NCBI GenBank assembly: GCA_023213395.1
Contig: CM041465.1
Location: 168,027,741 to 168,091,740, forward strand
DNA length: 64,000 nucleotides
Source of the DNA: Cycas panzhihuaensis
Lineage: Eukaryota; Cycadophyta
Direction: 5' to 3'
Below, one piece after another: positions 33,590-44,986 of the stretch. Position 1 is the first letter of the stretch, and every line of letters starts with the position of its first letter. The position numbers and the translations under genes were made by a program. The notes under the pieces are model-generated. The model was not told the DNA's origin and did not search any database. It worked only from the letters and a program-made list of their open reading frames with translations.

Positions 33590-34960
33590 GCATAAAGGTT
33601 AAAATTACATAGCTACCAACAAACTAGAAATACCTTGCTCTTGAGGAGGTCTGGACAACAAGTCTGCAATTTTATTTGTTGTTCCTTTCTTGCACTTAAC
33701 CATGATGTGAAACTGCTACAAATAGGACATCTACTTCATGTGCCTAGCCTGCTACAATTTGGATTGAATCTACAAGAATTGCAAAGGCTTGTAGTCAATG
33801 TGGATGACCACTTCTTTTCCCAACAAATATGGTCTCCAATGCTTTATGCTTGGTGCAATGCATAGAGCTCCTTATTGTAAGTTGGGTAGTTTATGATAAC
33901 TCCATTAAATGTCTCTGAATGGTATGTTATCAGTTTTCATTCTTGCTTCAATACTGCTCCCATGGAATAGCCTAAAGCATCAGTCTCCAATTTAAATGGT
34001 TTCTATAATGAGGGTAAAGCTAACACTGGTGCCTCACAAATTTGCTACTTCAAAAGCTTGAAAGCTTTTTCTTGTTCATTCTCCCAATGAAACTTTACAT
34101 GTCCTCTCGTCAATGCATGAAGAGGTGCTACAATTTGAGAGAATCTGAAAATGAATTTTCTTAAATATTAACATGCACCAATGAAACTTCTTACCTCTGT
34201 GGTTGTCTTGGGTGTGGGGTAATTGAGAATAACTTTAATCTTTATTGGGTCAATCTTCAGTTCTCCTCCTCCAACCACAAAACCTAAGAAGACGAGAGAT
34301 TATTTTCCAAACTTACACTTCTTCAGATTTAGCTTCAATTGCTGCTCTTGGAGAACTTTGAGCACCTGCTCGACATGTTGGAGGTGCTCCTCCCATGTAT
34401 GACTAAAAATCAAAATATCATCTAGATAAACAATTACAAAGTCATTAATGAAGGGTCTTAATACCTCATTCATCAACCTCATGAAGGTGGCAGGTGCATT
34501 GCACAGACCAAACAACATCACCATCCATTCAAACAATCCTTGCTTTGATTTGAAAGCTGTCTTCCAAGTATCCTCCTCTCGGATTCGAACCTAATGGTAG
34601 CCTAATTTCAGGTACAATTTACTGAAATATCTTACCGACTATAGTTGGTCCAACAAGTCATCTATCCATGGTAAGGGATGTCTATTCTTTATGGTGATCT
34701 TGTTCAAAGCCCGGTAGTCAATGCATATTCTCCATCCTCCATATTTCTTTGGCACCAAAACAATGGGTGAACCACATGGGGAATAACTTGGCTTGATCAC
34801 TTCTTATTCCAAGAGTTATTAAATCTGCCTCTTAATCTCTTCATTCTCCAAAATTGAGTTTCAGTAGAGACTAAGATTTAGTAAAGGTGAATTAGCAACT
34901 AGTTGGATTTCATGTTCAATTGCCCTTTTAGGGGGCATCCCTTTCGGCTCTTGGAATATG
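33590..34960 (-). pseudogene. GypIn reverse transcriptase and RNase H
   Basis: RT is best seen at 34300-34536 (minus): [40 protein letters not shown], with YLDD intact at about 34417-34428, then [14 protein letters not shown]. Upstream (34600-34860) the fingers include [20 protein letters not shown]-like residues in broken frames. The RNase H starts near 33995 with PFKLETDALGYSMGAVLKQE, where the first catalytic Asp is present, and continues with VIINYPTYNKELYALHQA (about 33845-33900). Stops are few but the frame shifts at least twice. Confidence 0.87.
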
Positions 34961-36647
34961 TCATTGTACCTATTCCTTAGGTCTTTAATCTGCTGCACTT
35001 GCTTCCTATCTAGTGCTTGTATTGAGGACTCTGCTTGCTCTTTTTCTTCCACCTTTGGCTTTATCATCGGCAGCACAAACTTCTTACAAGCATTAATCAA
35101 TCTTTTTACTTGTTGGGAAGACATAAGAGAGATCTTCTTTTATGGGTTTGATGCATTGATCATATATGATTTCCCATCCTTGATGAGTCAAATCTTTCTT
35201 AGCCTCCTATGATGAACTCCATCTCTATCATAGAGATATGGGCTGCCAAACACAACTTGGCAAACATCTAGAGGGACTACCTCACATTCAAATTCATCAA
35301 TGAACTTTTCAAATATTGCAAATTTAAACTTACATTGGTGAGTAACCTAAAACTCTGAATCTTTTTGCAGCCATCCAAGAGAATATGGTTTTGGATGTGC
35401 ATGCATTTTTAACCCCAGTTTCTTTACCAATGTTTCTGAGATTAAATTATTTTGGCTTCCTCCATCAAAAATGGCATCAACCATACTTTGCTTCACTTGG
35501 ATTCTTACCATGAAGAGCTCCTCTCTAATTTCTGGATCAACTTGCTGATGGTTATTTTTAGGCTCCATATTACCCATGAGCATAAACTTCTTATTAGCTT
35601 CTTCAATGCCACAAACATCTTCATCACCCATAGAGTTAAGTAAAGCTTTACCTTCAGTTTTAGATTTACCATTTCCCTTATTCTTGGGTCATTTCTTTAG
35701 GTGTAGGAACCAACAATCTTCTATGTTGTGACCCACTTGCTTGTAATGAGTACAAGCGACTTTGATTTGGGTGGCATTGGCTTATTTCTTCTTGCCAAAC
35801 CCCCTAATGGGTTGTTGTCCAACTTTACCTGGAAACCTCATTCCTTGGGTAGGTTTGTTGCTACCTTCTTGAGGTGCAAACCTTTTCCTCTTAGCAAAAA
35901 CCTTCTTGTTCCTCTTTTCTATGGCAATTGCCTTCTTGCTAGCTTCATCGAGCATTTTAACTTCAAATAGTTGAAGTTCTTGCTAAATATGCTGGTGCAA
36001 CCCTCCAATATATTTCAGCATGATGTCTTTACCTAGTAAAGACATGCCCAACACAATAGCTTGCTTTTAAAATTCTGTTGTATAGTCTTGGACATTTTGG
36101 CCTCTTTCCTGTTGGTAATATTGCCATTTAATCCTCTGTTACTCTTCATACCCAATAGGATAGAATTGCTTCTTTATGAGGATTTTAAATTATTGCAAGT
36201 AATTTTATTTATATTATGGGATTTAAGATATATATTCCACTAAACTAATGCATGCTTAGATAATTTTAACATAGCAAAAGTAAATTTCTGCTGGTTTTTA
36301 TACCCATAAATAGAAAAATATGTTTCTAGTTAGTCCAACTAACCATCTAACTTTTCGGCATCTAAAGTTCCATCATAGATAGGCAATTCAAGTTTTGCCT
36401 CTATCTTGAATGAATGTGTTATTATCATTGGATTGTCATCTTCTTCCTCTTTTTGTTGTTCTTCTAGCAACTCTTCATTTGTTTCCTCTTTCATCGGTTC
36501 ATCTTCTTCCTTCTTTACGCCTTTCACTATTGAAGAAGAAGTTGCAACTTGTTGAGAGACTAGTTACGCCACAAGTTGGGTTAGTCTATCGAGGTTTTGC
36601 TCTATCTTCATGAACCTTTCCTCCATCTTTTGCTCCCACTCAGCCAT
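34961..36647 (-). pseudogene. GypIn gag and protease
   Basis: gag starts at the ATG complement 36645-36647: MAEWEQKMEERFMKIEQNLD, a likely coiled coil, then a very acidic linker (KKEEDEPMKEETNEELLEEQ) and LELPIYDGTLDAEKLDG, the entry to the capsid domain. The zinc knuckle at 35713-35754 reads CTHYKQVGHNIEDC, with the second Cys changed to Tyr. The protease segment (35347-35631) shows AIFDGGSQNNLISETLVKKL at about 35425-35475, with catalytic Asp intact, followed by GLKMHAHPKPYSLGWLQKD. A short linker to RT contains the KGMPPKRAIEHEIQL phrase seen near 34900. Confidence 0.87.
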
Positions 36648-36815
36648 CTTTCTTCGCTGTCTACGTTCTTTCTCAAGCGGTTCGGTTAAAGGTTCGCCGG
36701 TTAATAAATATTGAAATCTAGTTTTCATAAAAACTTTTCACAATGAAAGCAAGAGGGTTTTTCTTTTCTTTTCTCTTTAAAAATCCCTAAGTTCCCAAGG
36801 ATTTCAAGAAAACTA

Positions 36816-36827
36816 GCTCTGATACCA
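36816..36827 (-). other. GypIn primer binding site, initiator tRNA-Met
   Basis: GCTCTGATACCA on the plus strand (TGGTATCAGAGC on the minus), six bases from the LTR start. Confidence 0.9.
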
Positions 36828-36833
36828 AATATT

Positions 36834-37940
36834 TGATCTGAATTTGAATGGAAAAGTAACAACTTAATCCAATTGAAATAAATCCAGAACAAATTTACAA
36901 TAATATTACATTATTTTAAAGATATTAAAAAATTCTCTTACAAAATTTATTATGTTTGTGCTCTTTTGAGCATGAAAAAGGACTGCTATAGCAAGTTGGG
37001 AGAGAAGAACTGAGTGCTTGGTACTTTTCAGGCTACTGCACATTCTTGGGAACCATTGTCACTGAAGTTTGCATGGAGTTTTGGTTGCTGATAACCAAAA
37101 GAATCCTTTCTTGGAGAAGAATTTTGCTGGCATCACTTTCTTGGGCTGTTGCGGGTATTATTTTCCTCCCTCAACTGCAACTATGTTTTCTAGGGCTCCT
37201 TCACTATCCCCACAAATGGATTTAGGCATAGCTCTGTCGCTCTTTATGTACTTCTATTTCATTTTCTATCCTGCGCAGAATTTTCTGTCTTTGAGTCATT
37301 CTCTCATTTTAGAAAGTAATTTTAGACAACTTTCCTTGAATCTTGCTCTATGTATTGCATCTATGGATACTGGCATCCTCACTTCTCCCTCTCTTATATC
37401 CTCTGTGAAGAGATCTCACTACTTTAAAACCCTATAATGTATGTTTCTTCCACAATGGATTTTCCATTTTTTCATTCTTCAATAGATTCCAAATAGTTAA
37501 TGAAATGCTGCTTAAATCCATATAATTAAGAGGTTTCCTCTTTAATCGTGTAGAGGACACATGATGGGAGATTCTCCTAAAATTTAGTGTGAAATAGACT
37601 TCATTTCCCCCACCAAAATCGCTGTTGTTTTCTAAATTTCCCATTTTCCATTTTCTGCCATCCGTGGAGTTGCGCCTCAGTCAGCAGGGTTGCACTTACA
37701 GTCCGCAAGGTTGCATCTCAGTCAATAAGGTTACATCTTAGTCAGTAGGGTTGTGCCTGCAGTCTACAAGGTTGTGTCTCAATTAGCAGGGTTGTGCCTA
37801 CAGTCAGCAGGTTTGCACTTTAGTCAGTAGGGTTGCGCCTGTAGTCAGCACTTGTAGTTGCGCTTCAGTCAGTAGGGTTGCGCCTGTAGTTAGCACTTGT
37901 AGTTGCGGTTGCACCTTTTAAAGATCTGAAAAATAGATCA
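36834..37940 (-). repeat. GypIn 5' LTR (1107 bp)
   Basis: On the plus strand it starts TGATCTGAATTTGAATGG and ends GAAAAATAGATCA, with ends forming an inverted repeat TGATC...GATCA. Similar in outline to, but much longer and more diverged in the middle than, the GypOut LTR. The frame at 37069-37437 is the counterpart of the one at 31109-31591. Confidence 0.9.
37668..37912 (-). repeat. 20-21-bp minisatellite in GypIn 5' LTR
   Basis: Eleven or so units on the plus strand, for example CAGTCAGCAGGGTTGCACTT, CAGTCCGCAAGGTTGCATCT, CAGTCTACAAGGTTGTGTCT. The last part also contains two AGTCAGCACTTGTAGTTGCG-like units. Unit order agrees with the other LTR. Confidence 0.85.
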
Positions 37941-37945
37941 ACAAC

Positions 37946-38203
37946 TATTTTGGATAAGTTTCATGATCATCAGATCATTTTTTTTCCCCATTAGTTGTAG
38001 TCTGGTATCATTTGGTTGCACCTAGTGGTTGTATCTAGTTGCATTTAGTCACACCTAGTAATACTTTTCTTTTTTTCATTTTTAAAAGCATAGAATTTTA
38101 TTTTTTCACTTATTCAGTGTAGGAAACAACTATGAGACTCCATCCATAGGTATTTATATACTTTTAAGGGAAATAAGGATTTAAAAGGATCTAATTCAAA
38201 TCA
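37946..38203 (-). repeat. GypOut 3' LTR, inner piece
   Basis: Continuation of 30438-30986 after GypIn. It matches 43477-43728 of the right LTR (TCACACCTAGTAATAC, TTTTTAAAAGCATAGAATTT, CCATAGGTATTTATA) and ends AATTCAAATCA next to the polypurine tract. It includes an array of TTGCACCTAGT-like words, a possible relative of the GypIn minisatellite. Confidence 0.86.
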
Positions 38204-39700
38204 AAACTTCCCCTCTTTTAGGAGTTCATGGCCTCATGAATATCATAATTGCAAGTAAGGGAACTTGATTATTTCCTTCTCCCTGTTATTCCATTTTGCT
38301 TTGCTGGGTAGTTATCCTTTCTCTCCAATCCTAAAGGAATTAATTTTGCCTTTTTTGGATATGGTCTACTTCCATTAAAGAATGCAACTGATTTGTAATG
38401 TTTCTTCTTTCTCCACTCATAACTCCTCTGGATTTAGCAAGAGTGGAACACCACCTTTCTCTTCATCCAACATAGATGGCTTGAATATCTTTATGTTTCT
38501 AACATTTACAACTAAATAGATCTTAATTAATTTTGGTAATTTGAGTTAAAAAGTATTTTCTTCAATATTTTAAAATGACTATAATATATAGACTTCAACT
38601 TTTTACCTTCATCCTACAATCTTTTCTTGCTAAGATGTAACCAAACTTGATTTCCTTCCTTGAAGGAATGGATGGTGCTATGTGTGTCATATCTTTCTTT
38701 ATATTTCTACTAAGATCTTTGAAGCTACTCCTTAACCTATTGATGTATCCTCTTGATTCTTTCCAAGAATCTTTGTGCCTTCTCTTATCCTTCTTCCTCC
38801 TTTATATTTCCATTAGTAAATTGGGTTGAAAATTCTAAATCAAAAGGACTTAAAGCTAGAAATCCCAAAAATACCTTGAATAGTGACTTCTAAATTGAGT
38901 TATGAATTGCTCTATTAAATATAAATTATATGTATGGGAAACTTTTATCCCAAGTCTTGGGATGCTTAGAACTATATTCTCAAAGTAGCTACACTAATGT
39001 CCTATTGACAACTTTAGTTTGACCATCCATTTGAGGATGGAAAGTCATACTCATCTAAACTTTGTATCTATCATCCCCCAAAGAGCTTGCCAAAAATAGC
39101 TCAAAATTTTATTATCTTGATCATAAATAATAGAGTTGGGAAGTCCAAAATGCTTCCAAACATGCTAGAAAAATAATCTAGATATGTCTTCTCTTGTACA
39201 TGTCTTCCTACAGGAAATCATCACCACCATTTTACTAAATTGATTAACAACTACAAATAAATAATCCATAGCATTTTTTCTCTATGGTAGTCCTCTGAGG
39301 AAATCCATAGAGATACTCTTCCATGGTTGTGATGGAATAGGAAGTGGAGTGTATAATCCCAACTTCCTATTAGCTAGCTTTAATATGCTATACAATGTAC
39401 ATCCTCGTACTATTATGGTTATGGCTTGCTACATGTTGGGCTAATACACACATTGTTGTCAATTTAATAATATTTTTCCCACTCCAAAGTGTCCAGTTAC
39501 ATGAGAGGTATAAGCTTCTCTTACCTATTTTATTTAGTCTGTTTGTTTTGGAATATAAAGCTTATCATGCTTAAAGAGTGGACCATTTCTTAGCTAAAAA
39601 TTAGTAACTCTCTTTCCCTACTATAACTACTCCAAGATGGGCTTGAATGCCTCATCTTCCATGTATAAATCTGTATACTCATCATGGCAAAAAGGCTTAA
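38204..39700 (-). pseudogene. GypOut integrase, heavily decayed
   Basis: Parallel to the GypIn integrase region by eye: plus-strand phrases such as AATTGATTAACAACTACAAA and ATAATCCATAGCATTTTTTC near 39240-39275 correspond to the GypIn first catalytic Asp region (NGMDYLFVVV), and GGCACTGGTATA-like promoter signals are absent. Many stops; no continuous frame. Confidence 0.7.
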
Positions 39701-41150
39701 ATTACATATCTACTAACAAGTTAGAAATATCTTGTTATTGAGGAGGTCTGGACAATAAACTTGTAATTTTATTTATTGTGTTTTTCTTGTACTTGAACAT
39801 GATGTGAAACTGTTGTAAATAAGACATCCACTTCATGTGCTTAGCCTGTTGTAATTTAGACTATGTCTATGAGAATTATAAAGGCTTCTAGTCAGTGTGG
39901 ATAACCATTTCTCCTCCCAATAAGTTAGGTCTTTAATACTTGATTACTTGATTCAATGCATAGAGCTTCTTATCATAAGTTGGATAATTTATAATAACTT
40001 TATTAAAAGTTTTTGAATTATATGCCACTAGTCTTCCCTCTTGCTTCAACACCACTCCCATGGCATAGCTTGAAGCATCAATCTCTAATTCAAATGGCTT
40101 TTGTAAAGATGGTAAGTCTAACACTGACGCTTCACAAATTTTCTACTACAGAAGCTTAAAGGTTTTCTATTGCTCATTCCCCTAATGAAATTTTATATAC
40201 CCTCCCATCAATGCATGTAGAGGTGCTATAATTTAAGAGAATTTAAAATTAAACTTTCTTAAATATTGATAAGCACAAATAAAATTCCTTATCTATGTGG
40301 TTGTCTTGGGTATAGACCAATTAAAAATGACTCTAATATTTGTTAGGTTAATATTTAATTCTCATCCTCCAACTATGAATCCTAATAAGATGAGAGATTA
40401 CTTCCCAAACTCACACTTCTTTAGGTTAAGTTTTAGCTACTAATATTGAATAACTTTGAGCACTTGCTTAACATGTTAGAGGTGCTCCTCCAAAGTTTGA
40501 CTAAAAATTAGAATATCATATAAATAAACAAAATTAAAATCATCAATGAAGGGTCTCAATACATCATTCGTCAACCTCATGAAGGTGGTAGGTGTATTAC
40601 ACAAACTAAACAACACACCATCCATCTAAACAACCCTTGGTTTGATTTGAAGGTCATCTTCCAAGTGCCCTCCTCCTAGGTTTAAACCTAATGGTAGCTT
40701 AATTTTAGATCCAACTTACTAAAATATCTTGTGGACTATATTTGATTCAACAAGTCATCTAACTATGGTAGGAGATGCTAATTCTTTATGGTGATCTTGT
40801 TTAATACCCAATAGTCAATGCACATTCTCCAACCTCCTTCTTTATTTTGCACCAAAACAATAGGTGAACCATAAGGGGAATAACTTGGCTTGATCTCTCT
40901 TTACTTTAAGAGTTCTTAAATATGTTTCTTAATCTCTTCATTCTCCAAAACTGAGTTCTAATAGACTAAGATTAGGCAAAGGTGAATCAGAAACCAACTA
41001 AATTTCATGCTCAGTTTCCCTATTAGGGGGTAGCCCTTTTGGCACCTCAAATACCTCATTATCCCTATTCTTTAGGCCTTTAATTTATTGCAATTATTTT
41101 TTATCTAATGTCTACATTGAGGACTCTACTTAATCCTTTTCTTCTACACT
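39701..41150 (-). pseudogene. GypOut reverse transcriptase and RNase H, decayed
   Basis: The RNase H N-terminus stays open at 39933-40124: LPSLQKPFELEIDASSYAMG, VVLKQEGRLVAYNSKTF and VIINYPTYDKKLYALNQVIK, with its first Asp. In RT the catalytic box near 40512-40530 is YLYD instead of YLDD, so the first metal-binding Asp is Tyr. Other parts align with GypIn but with stops and short gaps. Confidence 0.8.
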
Positions 41151-42761
41151 TAGCTTCACAATTAATAGCACATATTTTCCACAAGCATTAATTAATCTCT
41201 TTACTTATTAGGAGGATATGAAGGAGATCTTCTTTTGAGGTTTTGATGCATTAATTATATATGCTTTGTTGTTATTAATGAGTCAAATCTTTCTTAACTC
41301 CTTATGATGAACTCCATCTCTATCATAGAGATATGGGTTGGAAAACATAACTTGACAAACATCCAGGAGAATAACATGGCATTCAACCTCTTCAATAAAC
41401 CTTTTGGAAATTGTAAACTTGAATTTTTATTGTTGAGGAACTTGAAGTTATAAATCTATTTGTAGCCATCCAAGAGGATATGGTTTTAGATGTGCATGCA
41501 TCTTAAATTCTAGCTTCTTCACTAATGCCTTAAAGATTAAACTTTTTTGGATTCCTCCATCAAAGATGGCATTAACCATGCTTTGTTCCACCTAGATTCT
41601 CACCATGAAGAGCTCCTCTCTAATCTCTAGATCAACATTTTGATGGTTGTCTTTAGGTTCAACATTGGCCATGAGCATCAACTTCTCATTAGTTCCTTCA
41701 GTGTCATAAATGTCTTCTTCTCCTATAGTATTAAGTAAAGTTTTATCTTTAATTTTAGCTTTACCTTTTCCCTTATTCTTGGGCCACTTCTCTGGATGTA
41801 AAAACTAACAATCTTCTATGTTATATCCTTCTCATTAACAATGCATGCAAGAAACTTTGATTTGAGTGGTATTAGCTTACTTCTTCTTAATAAAACCCCC
41901 AATTGGTTGATATCTTGCTTCTTGTAAAAGCTTCTTTCCTTATATAGATTTGTTGCTATCTTCTTGAGGTACAAAACTTTTCCTCTCTACACAGATCTTC
42001 TTGTTCTTCTTCTTGATAATAATTGCTTTCTTGCTAACTTCATCAAGAATTTTCACTTCGAATAGCTGGAGTTCCTATTGAATATGTTGGTGTAGACCTC
42101 CAATATATTTCAACACCATATCTTTTCCAAGTAATGAAATGCCTAACACAATAGCTTATTTTTGAAATTCTAGTGTATAATCTTGGACATTTTGGCCCCT
42201 TTCTTGTTTATAGTACTACTATTTAATCTACTATTGTTCTTCATGCCCAATGGGATATGATTTCTTCTTGATGAGGGATTTAAATTATTGCCATGTTATC
42301 TCAGCCACATCATATGAATTAAGATACATATTCCACTAGACTAATATATGCTTGGAGAGTTTTAGCCTAACAAAAATGATTCTCTACTAATTCTTGTACC
42401 CATATATTAAAAAATATCTCTAATTGGACTAGCCAATTATCTAGCTTCTTAACATCCAAAGTTCCATCGTAGATGGGCAATTCAAGCTTTACCTTAACCT
42501 TGAATGGATGTGCTATTATGGGATTTTTTAAAGATGGATTTTCATCTCTTTCCTCCTCATCTTATTGGTCATCTATAGGCCCTTCTTAGGTACCTTCACT
42601 TATATCCTCTTTTATTGTTCATCTTCTTTCTTCCTACCTTTATCTATGGAAGAGGATGCACCCTACTAAGATACAATTTACTCCATAAATTAAGTTAATG
42701 TTTTGATATTTTGCTCAATCCTCAAGAATCGTTTGTCCATATCTTACTTTGGATCTTCCAT
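41151..42761 (-). pseudogene. GypOut gag and protease, decayed
   Basis: gag starts at the ATG complement 42759-42761 (MEDPK-like, followed by RFLRIEQNIKTL), equivalent to the coiled coil start of GypIn gag. The capsid entry LELPIYDGTLDVKKLDN-like sequence lies near 42430-42490. The zinc knuckle region near 41815-41850 and protease near 41540-41575 (AIFDGGIQKSLI-like) are recognisable only by comparison with GypIn. Confidence 0.75.
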
Positions 42762-42907
42762 CTTCCTTCATTATCTATGCTCCCTTTCAAGAGTTTTAGT
42801 AAAAGACTCTTTAGTCACTTGATATTGAAATCTAATTTTTATAAAATCTTTTCAACACATCAACATGGTGAATTTTCTTACGCCAACTCCCAAGTGTTGA
42901 AAACCAT

Positions 42908-42919
42908 GCTCTAATACTA
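42908..42919 (-). other. GypOut primer binding site, two transitions from consensus
   Basis: GCTCTAATACTA on the plus strand, against GCTCTGATACCA in GypIn: one G-to-A and one C-to-T change. Seven bases from the LTR start. Confidence 0.75.
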
Positions 42920-42926
42920 AAAATAT

Positions 42927-43728
42927 TGATTTGAATTAAATGGAAAATTAATAACTTAATCTAGTTGAAATAACTCAGATTTAATATTACATAATATCTA
43001 TATTTCATATTTGAATTATTTTTACAAAAATATATTTATTTATATTCTATTATGCATTTTCTTTACTACTACAGTAACCTTAGGATGGATAATAGAGTTT
43101 TGATCTCTTTCTTGGTTACTGCATCCTCTCTGGAATATTTTTCAATAATCTTTGTATGATGATTTTACCCTTTGTTCAGCTGTAACTCACTTTTTGGGAT
43201 GCTTTAAGGCTTACGAATCTCTCTTGGACTACTACCACCATCTTTTTCCTCTCCCTAGTGGTGTCCAAATCTCTTAGCTCTTCTTTTTCTTTTGTCATGA
43301 ATAGATCTAGGTAGTTTTTATGCTCCTTTCCTTGTTCCTTCAACTTCCATTCCTTTCTTTTCTATTTTTTTATCTTTTTTATCTTACATTTCCTCCATTC
43401 ATAACTGATGAAAAATCAGTTAAATGAGTTGGTTTTTTCTCTCATTAGGTAATTGATAGGTGTACAATTATTCTAGGTAAGTTTTATAAACATTAGATCA
43501 CTTTGTTTTTATCAATTGCACCTAGTCACACTTGTTGGTTGTACTTAGTGACACCTTTTCGCACTTAGTCATACCTAGTAATACATATATTTTTTTTTTC
43601 ATTTTTAAGAGCATAGAATTTTGTTTTTTCACCTATGAAATATTGGAAACACCTATGAGACTCTATCCATAGGTATTTATAGTCTTTTTGAAGGGCAATG
43701 AGGATTTAAAAGGATCTAATTTGGATTA
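42927..43728 (-). repeat. GypOut 5' LTR (802 bp)
   Basis: On the plus strand it begins TGATTTGAATTAAATGG and ends ATCTAATTTGGATTA. It is uninterrupted and so shows what the left LTR looked like before GypIn entered. Confidence 0.87.
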
Positions 43729-44986
43729 GAAACACCTCTAATGTATTGGTTGATGATTCTTTTCTTGATAAAGTAATCTTCACCTTGAGAAAACTAAGGG
43801 ACATATGTTGGTTGACAACAAATGGTATGGAAACATAATCTTCTATCTAACCTAATAAAAGTATCTAATAGATGTCAATGAAAGGTAAGGTTGCATGTTA
43901 GAGCCTTAACTTACTAATACTTCCTCATTGAGAATGTAGTGTATAAGAGGTCATTTATTGGCATCTTTTTGATATGTATCAATCTTGATGAAATAGACCA
44001 AGTCCTCTGTGATTACCATGATAGCATTTGTAGGGTCACTTTAGAGGCTAATCTATGACCTAGAGGATCCTTTGCATGGGTTTTTATTGGCCTACCTTAT
44101 TTAAGGATGCCCATGCTTATGCAAAATGATGTTAGAAATGCTAAGATAATTCCAATACTTTTCACCAACCCTCTAAGATATTACATGCCATAATGTTACC
44201 ATGGTTATTTTATTAATAGGGTCTTAACCTTATTAGAGCCATAACCCCCTTCCTTAGCCTAATATAAGTTTATTCTTATGGAAATAAAATATTTTATGAA
44301 ATGGGCTAAGGTGATCCCCTTTTTCTCCATGGTGGGTAAGATGATCATTACCTTCATCTTTCAACACATCATCTATAGATTTGGAGTCCCTAACATTTTG
44401 ATCACAAACAACATGACCTCCTTCTGTAATAAAGAAATGGATGAAATAGATGAACTTTGTGAGAAGTTTAAAATTTCTCATGAAAATTTATCCCCTTACT
44501 ACCCTCAAGCCAATGGCCAAATTGAGGTCTTCAATAAGATCTTAATCAATATCTTAAAGAAGGTCATTGCCCAATCCCAAAGGGATTGGTATTTATAGCT
44601 TTGCCTGGTCTTTTGGGTGTATTGAGCATCCATTAGAATAACCACGGGTTTGACTCCATTTTCCTTGGTCTATATATTAGAAGTGGTCTTACCCATCTAA
44701 TTAGAGATCCCATCTTTATGAATATCTCTAAAAGAATTCATAGATGAAGAATGTCATCATCAAGCTTATTTCTTAGAACATAAAGCACTTAATGAAAAAT
44801 ACCTGGCTACCTACTAAGATAATTTAGCATTTAAATCCAAGATGTTAAAATCTCATGACAAGAACATCTAGCCTATTCATGGTCATTAAAAGCCTTAATA
44901 ATGGGACATGTTAGATTAATATATTGGAGGGCCTCAAGTTTGAAAAGGCTATTAATGGGTAATTGCTCAAGAGGTTCTACAGTTAA
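43729..44986 (+). pseudogene. TatA integrase
   Basis: N-terminal zinc part in broken frames: VYKRSFIGIFLICINLDEID, QVLCDYHDSICRV, then MGFYWPTLFKDAHAYAK and a KC residue pair (about 43930-44140), following the Tat-type order YKRS...H..GICG..H...GYYWPT...C..C. The core is one open frame at 44278-44598: EIKYFMKWAKVIPFFSM, IYRFGVPNILITNNMTSFCN, SPYYPQANGQIEVFNKILIN. The first catalytic Asp (usually D-Y-F-T-K-W) is replaced by Lys and the second (T-D-N) by Asn, while Glu remains; the enzyme is dead. The pol C-terminus is recognisable as EGLKFEKAING and LLKRFYS with stop at 44984-44986. Confidence 0.85.

Larger units (their letters stand above)
30987..37940 (-). mobile_element. GypIn: Ty3/gypsy chromovirus-like element nested in GypOut LTR
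   Basis: A complete minus-strand element of about 6.95 kb: 5' LTR 36834-37940, initiator-Met primer site, gag, protease, RT, RNase H, integrase with a C-terminal GPF module, polypurine tract (complement of the 32096-32112 tract) and 3' LTR 30987-32095. Target duplication is ACAAT (30982-30986) and ACAAC (37941-37945), confirmed by the single ACAAT in the intact GypOut right LTR. The protein style (DGGSQNNLISETLVKKLGL in protease, [18 protein letters not shown] in RT) resembles plant chromoviruses, perhaps the Galadriel type; lineage is a guess. Stops and frameshifts remain, so it is not active. Confidence 0.92.
30438..43728 (-). mobile_element. GypOut: Ty3/gypsy chromovirus-like element inserted in TatA
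   Basis: A minus-strand element whose right (5') LTR is 42927-43728 and whose left (3') LTR is 30438-30986 joined to 37946-38203; GypIn sits inside the left LTR. LTR ends are TGAT...ATCA (decayed to ATTA on the right). Primer site at 42908-42919 and a polypurine tract (complement of AACTTCCCCTCTTTT) at 38204-38217. Flanks are TAAAT and GAAAC, a poor duplication match. Its internal region aligns with GypIn throughout, so both belong to one family, but GypOut has more stops and more lost catalytic residues, in keeping with being the older host. Confidence 0.85.
24713..44986 (+). mobile_element. TatA: Ty3/gypsy Tat-type element, coding span with nested inserts
   Basis: Plus-strand gag, protease, RT, RNase H (24713-30437) and integrase (43729-44986), in the Ty3/gypsy order, interrupted by GypOut (30438-43728). 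The coding style (gag with FDGT, RT with CIDFRDINNACP and VMPFGLKNA, integrase ending in LLKRFYS) matches the Tat/Ogre group of plant gypsy elements. No second (archaeal-type) RNase H, usual in that group between RNase H and integrase, was found; only about 200 bp separate the insert from the integrase N-terminal part, so it may have been deleted. LTRs could not be delimited. Many stops make it a fossil. Confidence 0.8.
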
